Source of the DNA: Dacryopinax spathularia
Taxonomy: Eukaryota > Basidiomycota > Dacrymycetes > Dacrymycetales > Dacrymycetaceae
Direction of reading: 5' to 3'
Assembly: GCA_037974965.1 (NCBI GenBank)
Contig: JBBPFI010000007.1
Span: forward strand, 1,426,001-1,490,000
Length of the DNA stretch: 64,000 nucleotides
A program made the position numbers and the translations under genes. The notes below the pieces were generated by a model, which saw only the letters and a list, made by a program, of their open reading frames with translations, was not told the DNA's origin and did no database searches. Position 1 is the first letter of the stretch, and each line of letters begins with the position of its first letter. Positions 31,245-41,984 of the stretch are shown here, in pieces.

Positions 31245-31306
31245 CTCGGTTCTGACCGCAGGAATATCGGATTCCGAGCGACTTGGGTTCGAATCCCAAA
31301 TCGACC
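31219..31306 (+). tRNA. tRNA-Gln (anticodon CUG) with a 17-nt intron
   Basis: Acceptor stem GGTTGAT pairs with ATCGACC (one G-U). D arm GTG...CAC encloses TAGCGGTTAT. Anticodon stem CTCGG/CCGAG has loop TTCTGA-T, giving anticodon CTG. The intron CCGCAGGAATATCGGAT follows base 37, the canonical eukaryotic nuclear tRNA intron position. The T arm is TTGGG-TTCGAAT-CCCAA. The mature length is 71 nt before CCA. Glutamine identity follows from the CUG anticodon. A T-rich stretch (TTGTTATTTT) follows within 15 bp and is a plausible Pol III terminator. Confidence 0.92.
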
Positions 31307-31583
31307 TTGTTATTTTGACCGTGCATCCAACATGGTCCACAGATGTGCCCAGATGGAGCCTGGAACGGATCTACAGTCGTTTTGTACGAAGGCGTGATGC
31401 ACCCTCAGGATAGGACTGCCATGGCAGAGCTCCAGCATTCATGCGCGTATGCATTCTCATTTTGATTTTTGGTCGGGAGTAACAGGGTAAAGAACGAAAC
31501 CTGCCACCATGGGGCATGCCACATCGGAGCCCGCCAGCTATGCGAGCGACTCGAGCTCCGTTCCCACGCCTGTCGACCTGCAC

Positions 31584-32570
31584 TCATTTCCTCCGAGAGC
31601 TCCTTCTCTTCTTTGCACCTTCGCTCTCTGCTCCGCTTTCCGCCCCGCTCGTGACACCGCCATCACTCTTCTGACCATGAGTCTTGGTCTGGCTCCTCAA
31701 GTGGTGCTTGGGAATCCACTCCTCCTGATACGTGCCAGAGGCGTTGCTAGCCGTAACAGTGCCGACAGGGGTGGAGATCTCCTCGGCCTTAGCCTTGACG
31801 GCAGCGCGAGACCGACCAGCACGCTTGTTCTGCGGGAAGTAGGATTGGTAGGCCCAGTAGGATGCGCCGCCAATCAGAGCCAGCAGGAGCAAGTAGGTGC
31901 CCCACATCTGCAGGTCGAAGAGGGAAGATGCGGGCTCGACGATGGTCACGATGCCTTCGAAAGCAGAAGCGCGCCATTTGTTCTCCTACATAGCTTGTTA
32001 GCGGATGTATGGAAGAAGGCGGCAAGAAGGAGGCGCACCCCGTCCAGGTAGTCCACCCACAAGTGGAGCTTCATGTCCTTGGGCTTGAATTCGCTGTGGA
32101 ACACATAAGGCAGCTCGAGCTTGCCGCCGTTGGGCACGATAATACCGGCAACGCTGCGTGCCGTCGTCTGTCACCAGTCAGATGGAAGTCCAAATTTCAG
32201 AATCACAGGACTCACGTTGCGAATGAAGGCCTCGGTGACGGCGTCATGGAAGGACCCGCCAATGGAAACGAGAGTAATGTTGTTTCCAGACCCATTCTCG
32301 ACAGCAAGGGTCATCTCGTTCTTCTGGCCATTCACGACCACTAGGCAGAGTCAGACTACGAGTATAGTAATGAGGAGGTGACGCACGTCCGAACGGATTC
32401 CCCTCCGGGAAAGTCGCGCTAGCCTTCACATCCGGCTCGCTCGAGAATATCGCTGCCACAGAGTTCGTCAAGATCTCTCGACCACCGCAGCCAGAATACT
32501 AACCAGCAGATGTAGCAGTAGCAAGGACGAGAGCCAAGAGCGCTCTCAAAAGGAGAGCGGGCCGCATCAT
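31584..32570 (-). CDS. Translocon-associated protein subunit alpha (TRAP-alpha/SSR1, Irc22-like)
   Basis: The start ATG is at 32570-32568, with a signal peptide (MMRPALLLRALLALVLATAT). Exons then give EPDVKASATFPEGNPFGR, NGQKNEMTLAVENGSGNNIT, SIGGSFHDAVTEAFIRN, ARSVAGIIVPNGGKLELPYV and FHSEFKPKDMKLHLWVDYLD. The last exon has one transmembrane span (TYLLLLALIGGASYWAYQSY) and a basic cytosolic tail ending SEGAKKRRSSRRK at 31584. The topology (signal peptide, luminal beta-sandwich, single span, basic tail) is that of TRAP-alpha, which binds the Sec61 translocon and assists translocation of some secretory proteins. Yeast Irc22 is the divergent counterpart. Four introns are inferred. Confidence 0.85.
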
Positions 32571-33638
32571 TTTGGTTGTGGTGGACGCGAAGTGGGGCAG
32601 ACAACCCTTTTGGCTTCCACGACGCTGGAGCCAAAACAGGCAACAGGTTCCACGTGTGGTGGCGCTCGAATCACCAACTGGCAGCCTCTCGCAGCTCTCG
32701 CCCAGGTCGTTTGCCTCATCGTCCAACGCCGGCTTTAATTTGCGCACGATCTGCTAGCTACTTCAAAACCATGTCCCTCCATCTGGGAATTTCCATGGTA
32801 GCTCCTCAAACATTCTGTGATGGCAGCGCAAATATAGGAGAACTGGATTTAGTCGCGCGGATGCCCGACAACCAGGCGCGACGGCGGGGGGATGGCCGAC
32901 GACCTTGGTTAAACGACACCAACACTGGTGTCCTTCAATGTGGTCCTAAACAAGCAGAATAGTGACTCGCAAAGGCGGGCTCAACGAAATCGGGGGGACG
33001 ACTTTGCTGGTTCCCCTGTCCGCGTCTCGTCGACGCGACCTTATGCAGAGCGCGAGCTGAGCTTCTTGGTTCGCTTCCGGTCTGACTTCGGGGCTCCCGC
33101 CGATGGCCGACGTGGTCTCTTGCCGGAACCAGCAACCTTGACGCCATGGATAACCTGCAACTAATCCTGTATGACTCTTCGCCAGTGGGTGTCCTCCGGG
33201 CCTCACCGTGGACAAGAAAATCGACTCCAGTCGTATCTAATCAGATATCTTCTCGAGCGACAGAATCGGGCTCCGACGCAAATGTCTGACGGAAGTGGTC
33301 TCTTTATGGAAGCGGTTGCCCAGGCCGCTGCTACGTCCTCTGTATGTCCTGATCCGACGTGACGCGCTTGAAGACGGACGGCGGATATATGCGGCCGCTT
33401 TCTATGCCGGCTGGCGACGCAATCGGTCGTGCTTCCGTTGCAGGCCTACTAAATCCTACCATCATGGACGGGGAGGAAGCACTAACTGGTTCCTATAAGG
33501 ATGGCCTTCATTCATGAGTAGGCGCGGCTCAAATTTCTCACCTTCTCGGGACAAGCGGGGCAAGCCTTTATAAGGCTGCTCAACCTGGAAGCTTGCTGTG
33601 GAACGGGTCTTCCCCCTTAGTACGCCTACCGTGCCACG
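32571..33638. other. Divergent intergenic region, TRAP-alpha / AIF-like gene 1
   Basis: 1,068 bp with several short frames in all phases but no recognised protein. A TATA box (TATAAGG, 33569-33575) sits 64-70 bp before the plus-strand AIF-like start. Confidence 0.5.
33569..33575 (+). promoter_or_regulatory. TATA box of AIF-like gene 1
   Basis: TATAAGG about 65 bp before the ATG at 33639, in an otherwise GC-rich region. The paralog at 51-52.6 kb also has a TATA box at about the same distance. Confidence 0.5.
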
Positions 33639-35043
33639 ATGTACAAGAACATTGTTACGATAGGTGCAACTTCTGGTGCGTCCCTATTGCGTGTCGACAG
33701 TATTCTCTACTTACTGACCGGTCCAGGTTTCTGGGCGGCCAATGCACTGAAGAAGAAATTGCCTAAGGACTATCGCATCATACTGGTGGATAAGCAAGAG
33801 GCGCTCTTCTATCCTATCGCTGCTTTGCGGGCTGCTGTCGTTTCAGGTAAGGATTTTGATTTATCCGCATCAGTACACTGATAAGCATGCTCGAAAGGAT
33901 GGGAAGAACGTGTTCACACTTCATTCGCCAATGTGTTCGGAAAGGACAGTCGACATCTGGCGCTACCTGGGACGACTGTGACTGCGCTCAAAGATCGATC
34001 CGTCGTGGTAGATCGAGTGCACGACCAATTAGGTTTGGGTATGGAGATACCATACGAAGTATGCACAAGTTTGCCCCATTTCGTAATCAGCTGATCATCG
34101 TCATATGCAGTATTGTATCATCGCAACCGGCGCCTCGCAAGCTCCTCCAGCACGACCAGCTGGGCGGACTGCCGAAGAAATCACCTCCTATCTTCGGGCT
34201 TGCCAAGCTGCCATTGGCGCTTCCGAGAGAGTGCTCGTCGTTGGAGGGGGAGCGGCCGGACTCGAGTTCGCCTGCGAAGTACGAGAAAGGCATTCGAATG
34301 TTGCCGTTACTCTGGTTCATCGGAGTGATCGCCTAATGAGATATGCACCGCATGTGCATGACAAGGTGCTGCCCATTCTGGAGAAATTGGGTGTGGAGGT
34401 CATCTTCGAGGATACGGTGATATGGCCTGAGGGATATCATCCCGGCGAACCGGTCCCGAAGGTAACCGTGTTCCGCACACAGAAGGGGCGGGAGATCGAG
34501 GGTGAGTAGCATCCTGCTACTTAAAACATTCGTCGCACCAGACTAATGGCTATCCAGCACAATTTGTCTACCAAGCGACCGGAAATGTCCCAAACAGCTC
34601 ACTGGTAGCGGCCCTCGACCCCGCCGCAATCTCCAGCAACGGTTGTATTCGGGTTAAGCCAATTCTGCAGGTCGACAGCGACCATCCATGGCTGCAGCAC
34701 ACCTTTGCAATGGGCGACGTTGCGGACATTCCCGGGGAGATCAAGCTGCTGGGAGCTAGCGAAAGGCACGGCAAGACAATTGCCCAGAATATTCTGAGCT
34801 TGATCGCTGGAATGCCGGCTACCAAGGCGCATACACCGCGAATGCCTGGAAGCGTACGTCCTTGTATTAATGATTGTCGGGGACGCTGTTCTAAGTATTG
34901 TACAGACACTCATACTGGGTACGCGAAACGCGGTCGCGTATTTCCCGTGGTTTGCCCTCAGCGGATCGTGGCTGGCCGCCATTGGACCGAAGGATCTGCA
35001 TGCAGACGCATGGCGGAAGGCATGGTCGGGCGGGAAGGTCTGA
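33639..35043 (+). CDS. AIF/FSP1 (AIFM2)-like FAD-dependent oxidoreductase, copy 1
   Basis: The first exon reads MYKNIVTIGATSG. After an intron ending CGGTCCAG it continues FWAANALKKKLPKDYRIILV, DKQEALFYPIAALRAAV. Next come exons WEERVHTSFANVFGKDSR, YCIIATGASQAPPARPAGRT, and the NADH site VLVVGGGAAGLEFACEVRER, then RLMRYAPHVHDKVLPILEKL. The second FAD motif is HTFAMGDVADIPGEIKLLGA. The last exon ends DAWRKAWSGGKV, stop 35041-35043. Class: pyridine nucleotide-disulfide oxidoreductase, AIF/FSP1 branch, which reduces quinones with NAD(P)H at membranes. The first Rossmann motif is degenerate (GATSGF in place of GxGxxG), as in copy 2. No mitochondrial presequence is visible. Confidence 0.88.
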
Positions 35044-35230
35044 TGCTTCTTTGCGCGTAAGCGTGTGGCGGTCTTGGCCTTGGCCGGTGCATTAACGTTC
35101 GGTGTGAAGATGAGTTAATTGTGATGTTCTAGATTGCTATGCTTGTATGCGATTACATGCGAATGATGGGGCGGAGTGCTACATCTGGATCATGATGATA
35201 GTCGTAACGGGTTGATAGTATCAAGCCCCT

Positions 35231-35914
35231 CTATGCAAAGAACCAGTACTTGGCAGCGTAAGGGACCTGAAGAGTCTCGTTCTCAACCGAGCAGCTAGCC
35301 GGGGGCTGGCCGCCGGCAGTCTGCTCGCGCACGAGGAACTTGGCGGCATCACCAGAAGCAGCGGTGAGCTGGAGCCAGTCGACGTTGACCGAGGGGTTCA
35401 CCGGGTCTGGGAGGTCCTGGAGCTTCTTTCCGATGACAAAGTCACCGCCGGAAACGGCGAAGTTGAAGACGGGCGCGAGCGAGCCGGAAGAGGTGTCGAA
35501 GTAGTGGTCGGCCAGCTTGAAGCCGGCCATCGCGGCCGCAGTACCAAGCCAGTTCTCGAGGCCGATCCCGCCCGCAATCCCTTGGATCTCGTTGATCATG
35601 GCTGCAAGATTGGCCGAGATAACAGGCGATTCTTGGATGCAGGAGATGTCGAACACTTGTGCAACCGCACCAACATTCACGTACTTGCCGTTCGTGCAAG
35701 TGTAGTTCTGGGTACCGAAGCCGATCGTGACTTGAGAGAGCGCATCTCCCGAAGGCGGGACCAGCGATGAAAGGTTGCCTGGGAGCTCGGCAGCGAGGTT
35801 CGCCTTCGAGATGTCGCACTTGGGTGCTTGTCCTTGTCCTGGAGCCACAGATGCTGCAGAAGCAAGTGGGAGGGCGACCAAGGCAGCGGCAGCGATCTTG
35901 AACACGGAGTGCAT
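35231..35914 (-). CDS. Secreted DUF3455 protein A
   Basis: Single exon, 227 residues. Signal peptide MHSVFKIAAAALVALPLASA. The mature part begins with PGQGQAPKCDISKANLAAEL. DUF3455 marks: VTIGFGTQNYTCTNGKYVNV, AQVFDISCI, FKLADHYFDTSSGSLAPVFN, NVDWLQLTA, KFLVREQTAGGQPPASC and the end VPYAAKYWFFA. Cysteines (KCD, YTC, SCI, ASC) are conserved in all four copies and probably form disulfides. Databases often label these fungal proteins 'malate dehydrogenase', without enzymatic support that I know of. Secreted, function unknown. It diverges from copy B. Confidence 0.9.
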   Translation of the reverse strand: MHSVFKIAAAALVALPLASAASVAPGQGQAPKCDISKANLAAELPGNLSSLVPPSGDALSQVTIGFGTQNYTCTNGKYVNVGAVAQVFDISCIQESPVISANLAAMINEIQGIAGGIGLENWLGTAAAMAGFKLADHYFDTSSGSLAPVFNFAVSGGDFVIGKKLQDLPDPVNPSVNVDWLQLTAASGDAAKFLVREQTAGGQPPASCSVENETLQVPYAAKYWFFA

Positions 35915-36789
35915 TGTCGATTAGGTATTAGTGGGGTGGATATGATAGGGTTGGTACTGTAGAAACTGGTGTGCGTCTGGGTAAGCCGAAGCTGTCGTTG
36001 ATGGTCCTCATCTTTGCAACTTTGCATCATTTTATACCTTTCGATCAAGCTCAGCAGTGAAGTCTACAAGAGACTAGATAGACGCACGACAACTGCTTGC
36101 CCGAGAAACAGCATCGCCATTTCCGCGATCCTGTGACCTGCGAGGTGCGACTCGCTCTGCCCCGAACATAATCGCCGCCGCGGCGTTTCCTGAGCGTCTC
36201 GTGCTGACAGTGGGCAAACCATTGTAAACAACAAGGCTAAAGTCCCTGGTGGCGGTTCATGCCCGAAAAGTCATTATGGAGGAACACGCCCTGTTTCGGT
36301 CAAAGAGGTGTTGAGGATGTGGCGATGTGGTAAATGAAAAGAAGGAAGGTGATACGACCGCGGATGCAGTGAGAAGATGAATTGAGGCGGTGTTCCCGCA
36401 AATTCGGCTTCGGGATCAGGGACTGCTTCCACAGTCTTCACCAAGTTTCATGACGCATCCCTGCCCGGTTCCAACTGGAATTCGGTCGGTCAATCATATC
36501 AAGATGGCGCTGCTGCTTCAAAAATAATGGCGAGTTCTTTTTAAAATGGAAGAGACGGAGTCTCGCAGCTCTAATCTGACACTGCTTCAATAAAATGCCA
36601 TGTGCTGATGTTCTAAGTTCTAACATGGGCCGACCACACCCTTTGCACGTTCCAGGGAGGTACTCTAAAAGGGGGAGCTATAAAGGCGGCCATACCTGAA
36701 GAGGAGAAAGACCATCCGCCAAAAAGAAGACCGCTCTCCACAACCTTGTCTACACTCCGGTCCTCTTTCTCCTACCTTACATCACTACC
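35915..36789. promoter_or_regulatory. Shared divergent promoter of DUF3455 genes A and B
   Basis: 875 bp. TATA boxes face outward: TTTTATA at 36030-36036 (TATAAAA for gene A, 116 bp before its ATG) and TATAAAG at 36679-36685 (gene B, 105-111 bp before its ATG). The symmetrical arrangement and TATA distances match genes C and D. Confidence 0.65.
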
Positions 36790-37534
36790 ATGCATTGCCT
36801 ATTGAAGCTCGCCGCTCTGGCTCTTGCCGCCCTTCCTGCCGCGTCGGCCCTATCTGGGCAGGGCACCGCACCTCACTGCGACATCTCCAACATCCAGCTG
36901 TCTAGCGAGCTGGTCACTAGCAGCAATGGAGAGCAGAACCTGACCTCGCTCATCCCTCCATCCAACGTGTCTCTCGCACAAGTCACCATTGGCTTCGGCA
37001 CCCAGGTAAGCTTCGCCTTTTAGCCGTACCATGTATGAGCGCTGACCCTTGATTGTCCAGAACTACACCTGCACCGGTGGGAAGTACGTGAACGTCGGCG
37101 CTCTTGCGCAAGTGTTCGACATCTCCTGCATCCAGAACCTCCCAGCAATCTCAGCTGCTCTGTCCCAGGGCATCAACGAGCTCGAGCAGGTCGATGGGCA
37201 AGGTCTCCTCAACTTCGCGGCAATGCTTGCCAAGATGGGTGGCTTCAAGCTCGCCGACCACTACTTCGACACCTCCAACGGCCCTCTCTCACCCGTATTC
37301 AACTTCCAGGTCTCTGGCGGTGGCTTCGCGATCGGCAAGAAGCTCGTGGATCTCCCTGACCCTCTCAACCCGGCCAAGAACGTCGACTGGCTCCAGCTTA
37401 CTGCTGTCGCTGGTGATGCAGCGAAATTCCTCGTCCGCGAGCAAACTGCTGGTGGACAGCCTCCTTCCAGCTGCGCCGTCGAGAACGAGACTCTCCAAGT
37501 TCCATACGCTGCCAAGTACTGGTTCTTCCTGTAA
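36790..37534 (+). CDS. Secreted DUF3455 protein B
   Basis: Signal peptide MHCLLKLAALALAALPAASA. Exon 1 ends FGTQ at 37005; a 55-bp intron (37006-37060, GTAAGC...TGTCCAG) leads to NYTCTGGKYVNVGALAQVFD. Conserved marks are ISCIQNLPAISAALSQ, FKLADHYFDTSNGPLSPVFN, KKLVDLPDPLNPAKNVDWLQ, KFLVREQTAGGQPPSSC and the end PYAAKYWFFL. This is the only one of the four copies with an intron. N-glycosylation sequons (NLT, NVS, NYT) occur. It is more divergent from A than C is from D, so this pair is the older one. Function unknown; probably extracellular. Confidence 0.9.
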
Positions 37535-38001
37535 TTGGAATCTAGAGGCTTTGAGTGTGTCATGGGGTGGACGGACTGGACATTTAGCATACATAGTAGG
37601 CTCATGTAATGACTTCCGGTAACATCGTTCGTTCCGACTGTACCCGAGTTGCCTGCCGGCCACGGCCATGCGTGCGACTCCCGTGAAACAAGAGTCCTGC
37701 AGCTTTACCCTCAGGTATCAAGATAGGCTACCATGGGCACTAACTTAGCTCGTGAATAGAGGGGCAGAGAGAGAATGTGTCTTGGGGCGGAGGTGCAGTT
37801 ACCCCGCACAGTCACGCCGAGCTGACAATCACGTGACCTATCTGGGACGCGCTCTCAGTCTCCTGAGCCGCCTTGCTTCCTCTGCTTCAGGCCATGATCG
37901 GAATCCTGCGAGTCATCAGTACACCACGACTTACATTTTCTACTACACGCCGTACTATCCCCTTCGTGTCCACCAGACACTTCTCTCTTCCCGACGGCCA
38001 C
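37535..38001. other. Intergenic region before the Srs2-like helicase
   Basis: 467 bp including a CACGTG at about 37831-37836 roughly 165 bp before the helicase start. No gene or repeat is recognised. Confidence 0.4.
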
Positions 38002-41000
38002 ATGGCCGAACAATCAACAGCAGCATATCTCTCAAGACTGAACGATGCACAACGCCGGGGTAGCGTACCCCCTCTTCTGGCTGTCTATCAGTGGAAGGAC
38101 TGACCTTCCCGCTCGCAGCTGTCGTCCACCCACCTAACTCAGCACTGCAGATACTCGCTGGACCAGGAAGCGGTCCGTGATGGCGGTCACTTGCTGGCGA
38201 TCATCGCTGATATCGAGAACAGGCAAGACCCGAGTCCTGACAACACGCGTTGCACACCTTGTGCTACATCATCGCATCCCACCCGAAACAATATGCTGTG
38301 TGACGTTTACGAACAAAGCTGCGAACGAGATGAAAGAGAGGCTGGAGAAGCTGATTGGGACAGAGAGGGCAGGAAGATTGATAATGGGTACGCATCCTTG
38401 GACTTGCATATGCCAGGACGGGATATTGATTCGGATGCCAGGTACTTTCCATGCACTTTGCGCGAAATATCTTCGCCGATACGGAGCAAAGATCAAACTG
38501 GATAATAATTTCTCGATCATTGACACGGACATGGGGTGCGCAGATCATGCTGGTTGCAACGTCAAATGACTCATTGGAACACAGGGCGAAGATTGTGCAA
38601 GATATTCTGAAGGACATGCGCGATGAGATGAAAACTCTCACGTTAGAGATCAGGCCGGGAGACATGCTATCTCGAATCTCTTCGATGAAGAACAGAGGCA
38701 CCTTGCCCGCTATGGCACTGGCTAGCGCGCAGGCCATAGACAACCCTATCAAGGTCTTCCAGGCTCTCGTCTATCAGGCTTATCAGAATGAACTTGTTCG
38801 ATGCAATGCGTTGGATTTTGACGACCTGCTCATTTATGGAGTGGACTTGTTCATAGCTGCACCAAATCTTCTGAACAACATCCGGCACATACTTGTGGAT
38901 GAGTTGTGAGTCATTCAATACGGGGAAAGTCGTGTACTCAACCACCTGAAGCCAAGACACCAACACACTGCAGTACCAGCTCATGATGAGTTTTGCGAGA
39001 GCAAGCCGTGCAGTCAGTATCGTCGGTGACCCTGATCAATCCAGTTAGGTCCCTTCAGCTGGAAAGCGTGGCTCGGTTGCTGACCCAGGTCTTTCATAGT
39101 TTACGGTTGGAGAGCAGCTGGTAAGTCAGAGTAGTGACCGACGTGCACATGTCCTGACCTGCACAGATGTCGAGAACCTTGATAAGATGTGCAAAGGTAA
39201 CAAGTCACCGCACTCAGAAGAACTTTTCTGATAATGACACCAGAGTTTCCCGGTACGACCCAAATTCTTCTGGAAGAGAACTACCGGAGCACCGCCAGCA
39301 TTCTTGCCTGTTCCCTTGCAATTGTGAATCAAGGTCTGCCTTTTTATTTCACCTTTAGCTTGACGACTTATAGCATACAGACGTTACCCGGATTGACAAA
39401 GACTTACGGACGTCACATCCACGCGGAACTCTACCCGTCAATCGACAATTCGAAACCGAAGTTCACGAGGCTGACTTCATTGCAAGCGAAGTCAAGCGGT
39501 TGATAGCACACAGTGGCGGTATGCTGAACTATAATGACTTTGCCGTTCTATGTACGTGTGCTGCCCAAATCCTCGATTGTCCCCTTCTCACCATGTACAG
39601 TGCGATACAACGCCCTCTCCCGGCAAATAGAATCGAGCTTGCGAAAGCAAGGTGTCCCCAGTCGAGTCTTAGCGGGACAGAAGTTCTTCAACCGGGTTGA
39701 AGTGCGTAATATCTGCCTGTTATCTCCAGCGCCACCTGAACACCCTCTAGATTAAAGACTTGTTAGCTTATTTGCAACTGGTGGATAATCCTCGGTAATA
39801 TCGTCTACGACCAGTTATAGACTGTAGTTGCTCATACGAAAGCCAGGTACTCGCCGGGCTTCCTTCGCATCATCAACGTTCCAAGACGTGCAATCGGAGA
39901 TAAGGCGAGTCTCTGTAGCTGGGCATGCTATTGTGACTAACGAGAGGCGAAGACTGTGGAGGAGATTGTCAAGAAGGCATTGGAGAAAGATATCTCACCC
40001 CTGGAGGTGGTCGAGAGAATCGTCGACGGTCAATTGCCCGATACCAAACCGCCAGTCAAGGCGAAAGCTAAGAGCTTCGTGGATACAATCAGAGCTCTCC
40101 GTAAGGACGCATTTAAGGTGAGTCGCCTTCATTCAGTCCAGACAGACATCCTGATATTTTCCAGAAAACCACCGTATCCTCGCTCCTTGACAAGCTGATC
40201 GAACTGATCAGGTATGAAGCGTGGTTGAAGATTAACTATCAGGGCAATGAGTGGAAGATGCGTTGGGAGAACGTTCGCGAACTGATGAGCTTCGCCTCGC
40301 AAGTTGACTCTGAACTGGCGGAAGTGGCCAAAGCCGCGTTACAGAGCAACGGTCTGGGCGGGGAAGCTGACAGGCCCACGAATGAGGGGATGAGAGATGA
40401 TGACTCTGGGAGTCGGTTCGGGAGCGACACAATCATGACGTACGCGCTGTTTCTGTTTTGCATGTGCTTGGCTCACGAAATGAAGTGAGACGCCTCTGCG
40501 GCGCTTCCTCGAGACCTCCTTGCTCGCTACGGATACAGAGGAGAAAGACGATGACAAGAAGGAGGTAAGTATACTCGTCAGGTACAAATGGCAAGTCCCT
40601 CACAGAGCTGCAGAAAGTCACTATTTCTACGTGCCACGCAGCCAAGGGGCTAGAATGGCCCGTTGTCTTCATCCCTGCGTGCGAGGAAGGAATTTTCCCG
40701 TTCTATCGTAATGAGGATGAGAACGAAGAATGGTGCGTGACGCATGCCACCGCTCTGCACTCGTTCATCTTTTCGAGCTAGCCGATTGCTTTATGTGGCC
40801 TGCACACGAGCACAGATTTTCCTGTACATGACGCATACGCAGAAGCGCAGGGTTGCCGGTGCGGTCCAAAGTTCGTAACGTCATAAGCATAGTTCTAACT
40901 TTTCCTTTAGGAAGGACGAATGAAACCCAGGAGTCGCCGTATTTGGGAGCGGCTGTTCGCGCAAACCGGGCATGTCCTCATGCGAATAAAACTTGTGGCT

Positions 41001-41742
41001 GGGCTGACCATCCCTCTGCAGAACCTATTCACGGCTGGTTTTCCCAACGTAACGGATACTGAGCGACAAATGATGAGTGTGATGCTGCAAAGGGAGCTGC
41101 CCACAAAGTCTACTTTGGTGGAAAAAATCGCTGAGCAGTAGGTCCAGCCTCATTCTGCATGTCTAACAGCGTGTTGACATTCGAGCAGCCAGCAAAATCT
41201 CCTTGAATCCATGGCAGCGCCAGCGGGCCAAACATCCTACCAAGGCAAGTGGCTGCTCCAAGAGCCGTTTCTGAGCAGCGGGCACTAATCTTAGAATGAC
41301 AGACGAGAACCGCGTCCCCGCGCAAGGCTTTACATCGGCTCTCGGAGTGCATCAACGTACTACCCAACTCAAACCGCCTTCCGCTTCCACTGTGACCCCC
41401 TTCAAGACTCCCACGATGCATAATGCGACTCCCTTACAGTCCCGACCGATCAACGAAATTGTGTTGAGCGGCGTGAGCGGTGTGCCGCCCGTTGCAACTT
41501 TCCAATCCTACCAACAATTCCAATCGCAGACATCATCCACGCCATACGGTCCCTACTCAGGCTTCAGCTCCTCATTCTCCAGTACAACACTGCAAGCAAC
41601 CCCATACATTACGTCATCCAACAACAACGCAGAAACATCAACGCAACCGACATCCAAGATCGTCCTCGCGAGCGGGAAGAGACGGCTCGGGATGGGTATG
41701 ACACGGCCAGCGATGGGCAAGAAGCCCAAGACCGGTCCTTAG
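38002..41742 (+). CDS. SRS2: Srs2-type UvrD/PcrA-family DNA helicase
   Basis: ATG 38002 gives [19 protein letters not shown]. Introns then join [19 protein letters not shown] to [20 protein letters not shown], so the Walker A GPGSGKT is completed only by splicing. Next come [20 protein letters not shown] (motif Ia), then [16 protein letters not shown], then [15 protein letters not shown] (motif II, split by an intron), GDPDQSIYGWRAA (motif III), [15 protein letters not shown] (motif IV), [19 protein letters not shown] (motif V), and [20 protein letters not shown] (motif VI). The tail is Ser/Thr/Gln-rich and ends [14 protein letters not shown] at 41742. Srs2 strips Rad51 from single-stranded DNA and limits crossover repair. 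At least a dozen introns of about 45-60 bp break the gene, yet all helicase motifs survive splicing, so it looks functional. Many exon edges are approximate. Confidence 0.88.
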
Positions 41743-41984
41743 AGCGTAGATCGACATGGGATACCCTTTCATACAGTATGATACCCTGTACAATACCTAC
41801 ACTAGCGCTTTTTCTCTGGGACACTTAATGCGATGATATACACTGCGAGGAGCCGGTGATGCGCATCGCCTGTGAGTTCGCACAGCATGAACCAGGAGGG
41901 TAAACGTTATTCAGCAGATATTTATTATCCGATTATGATTGTCCTACTTCGGACCGCCTTTGGTGCCTACTACTGCAGAGCAGA

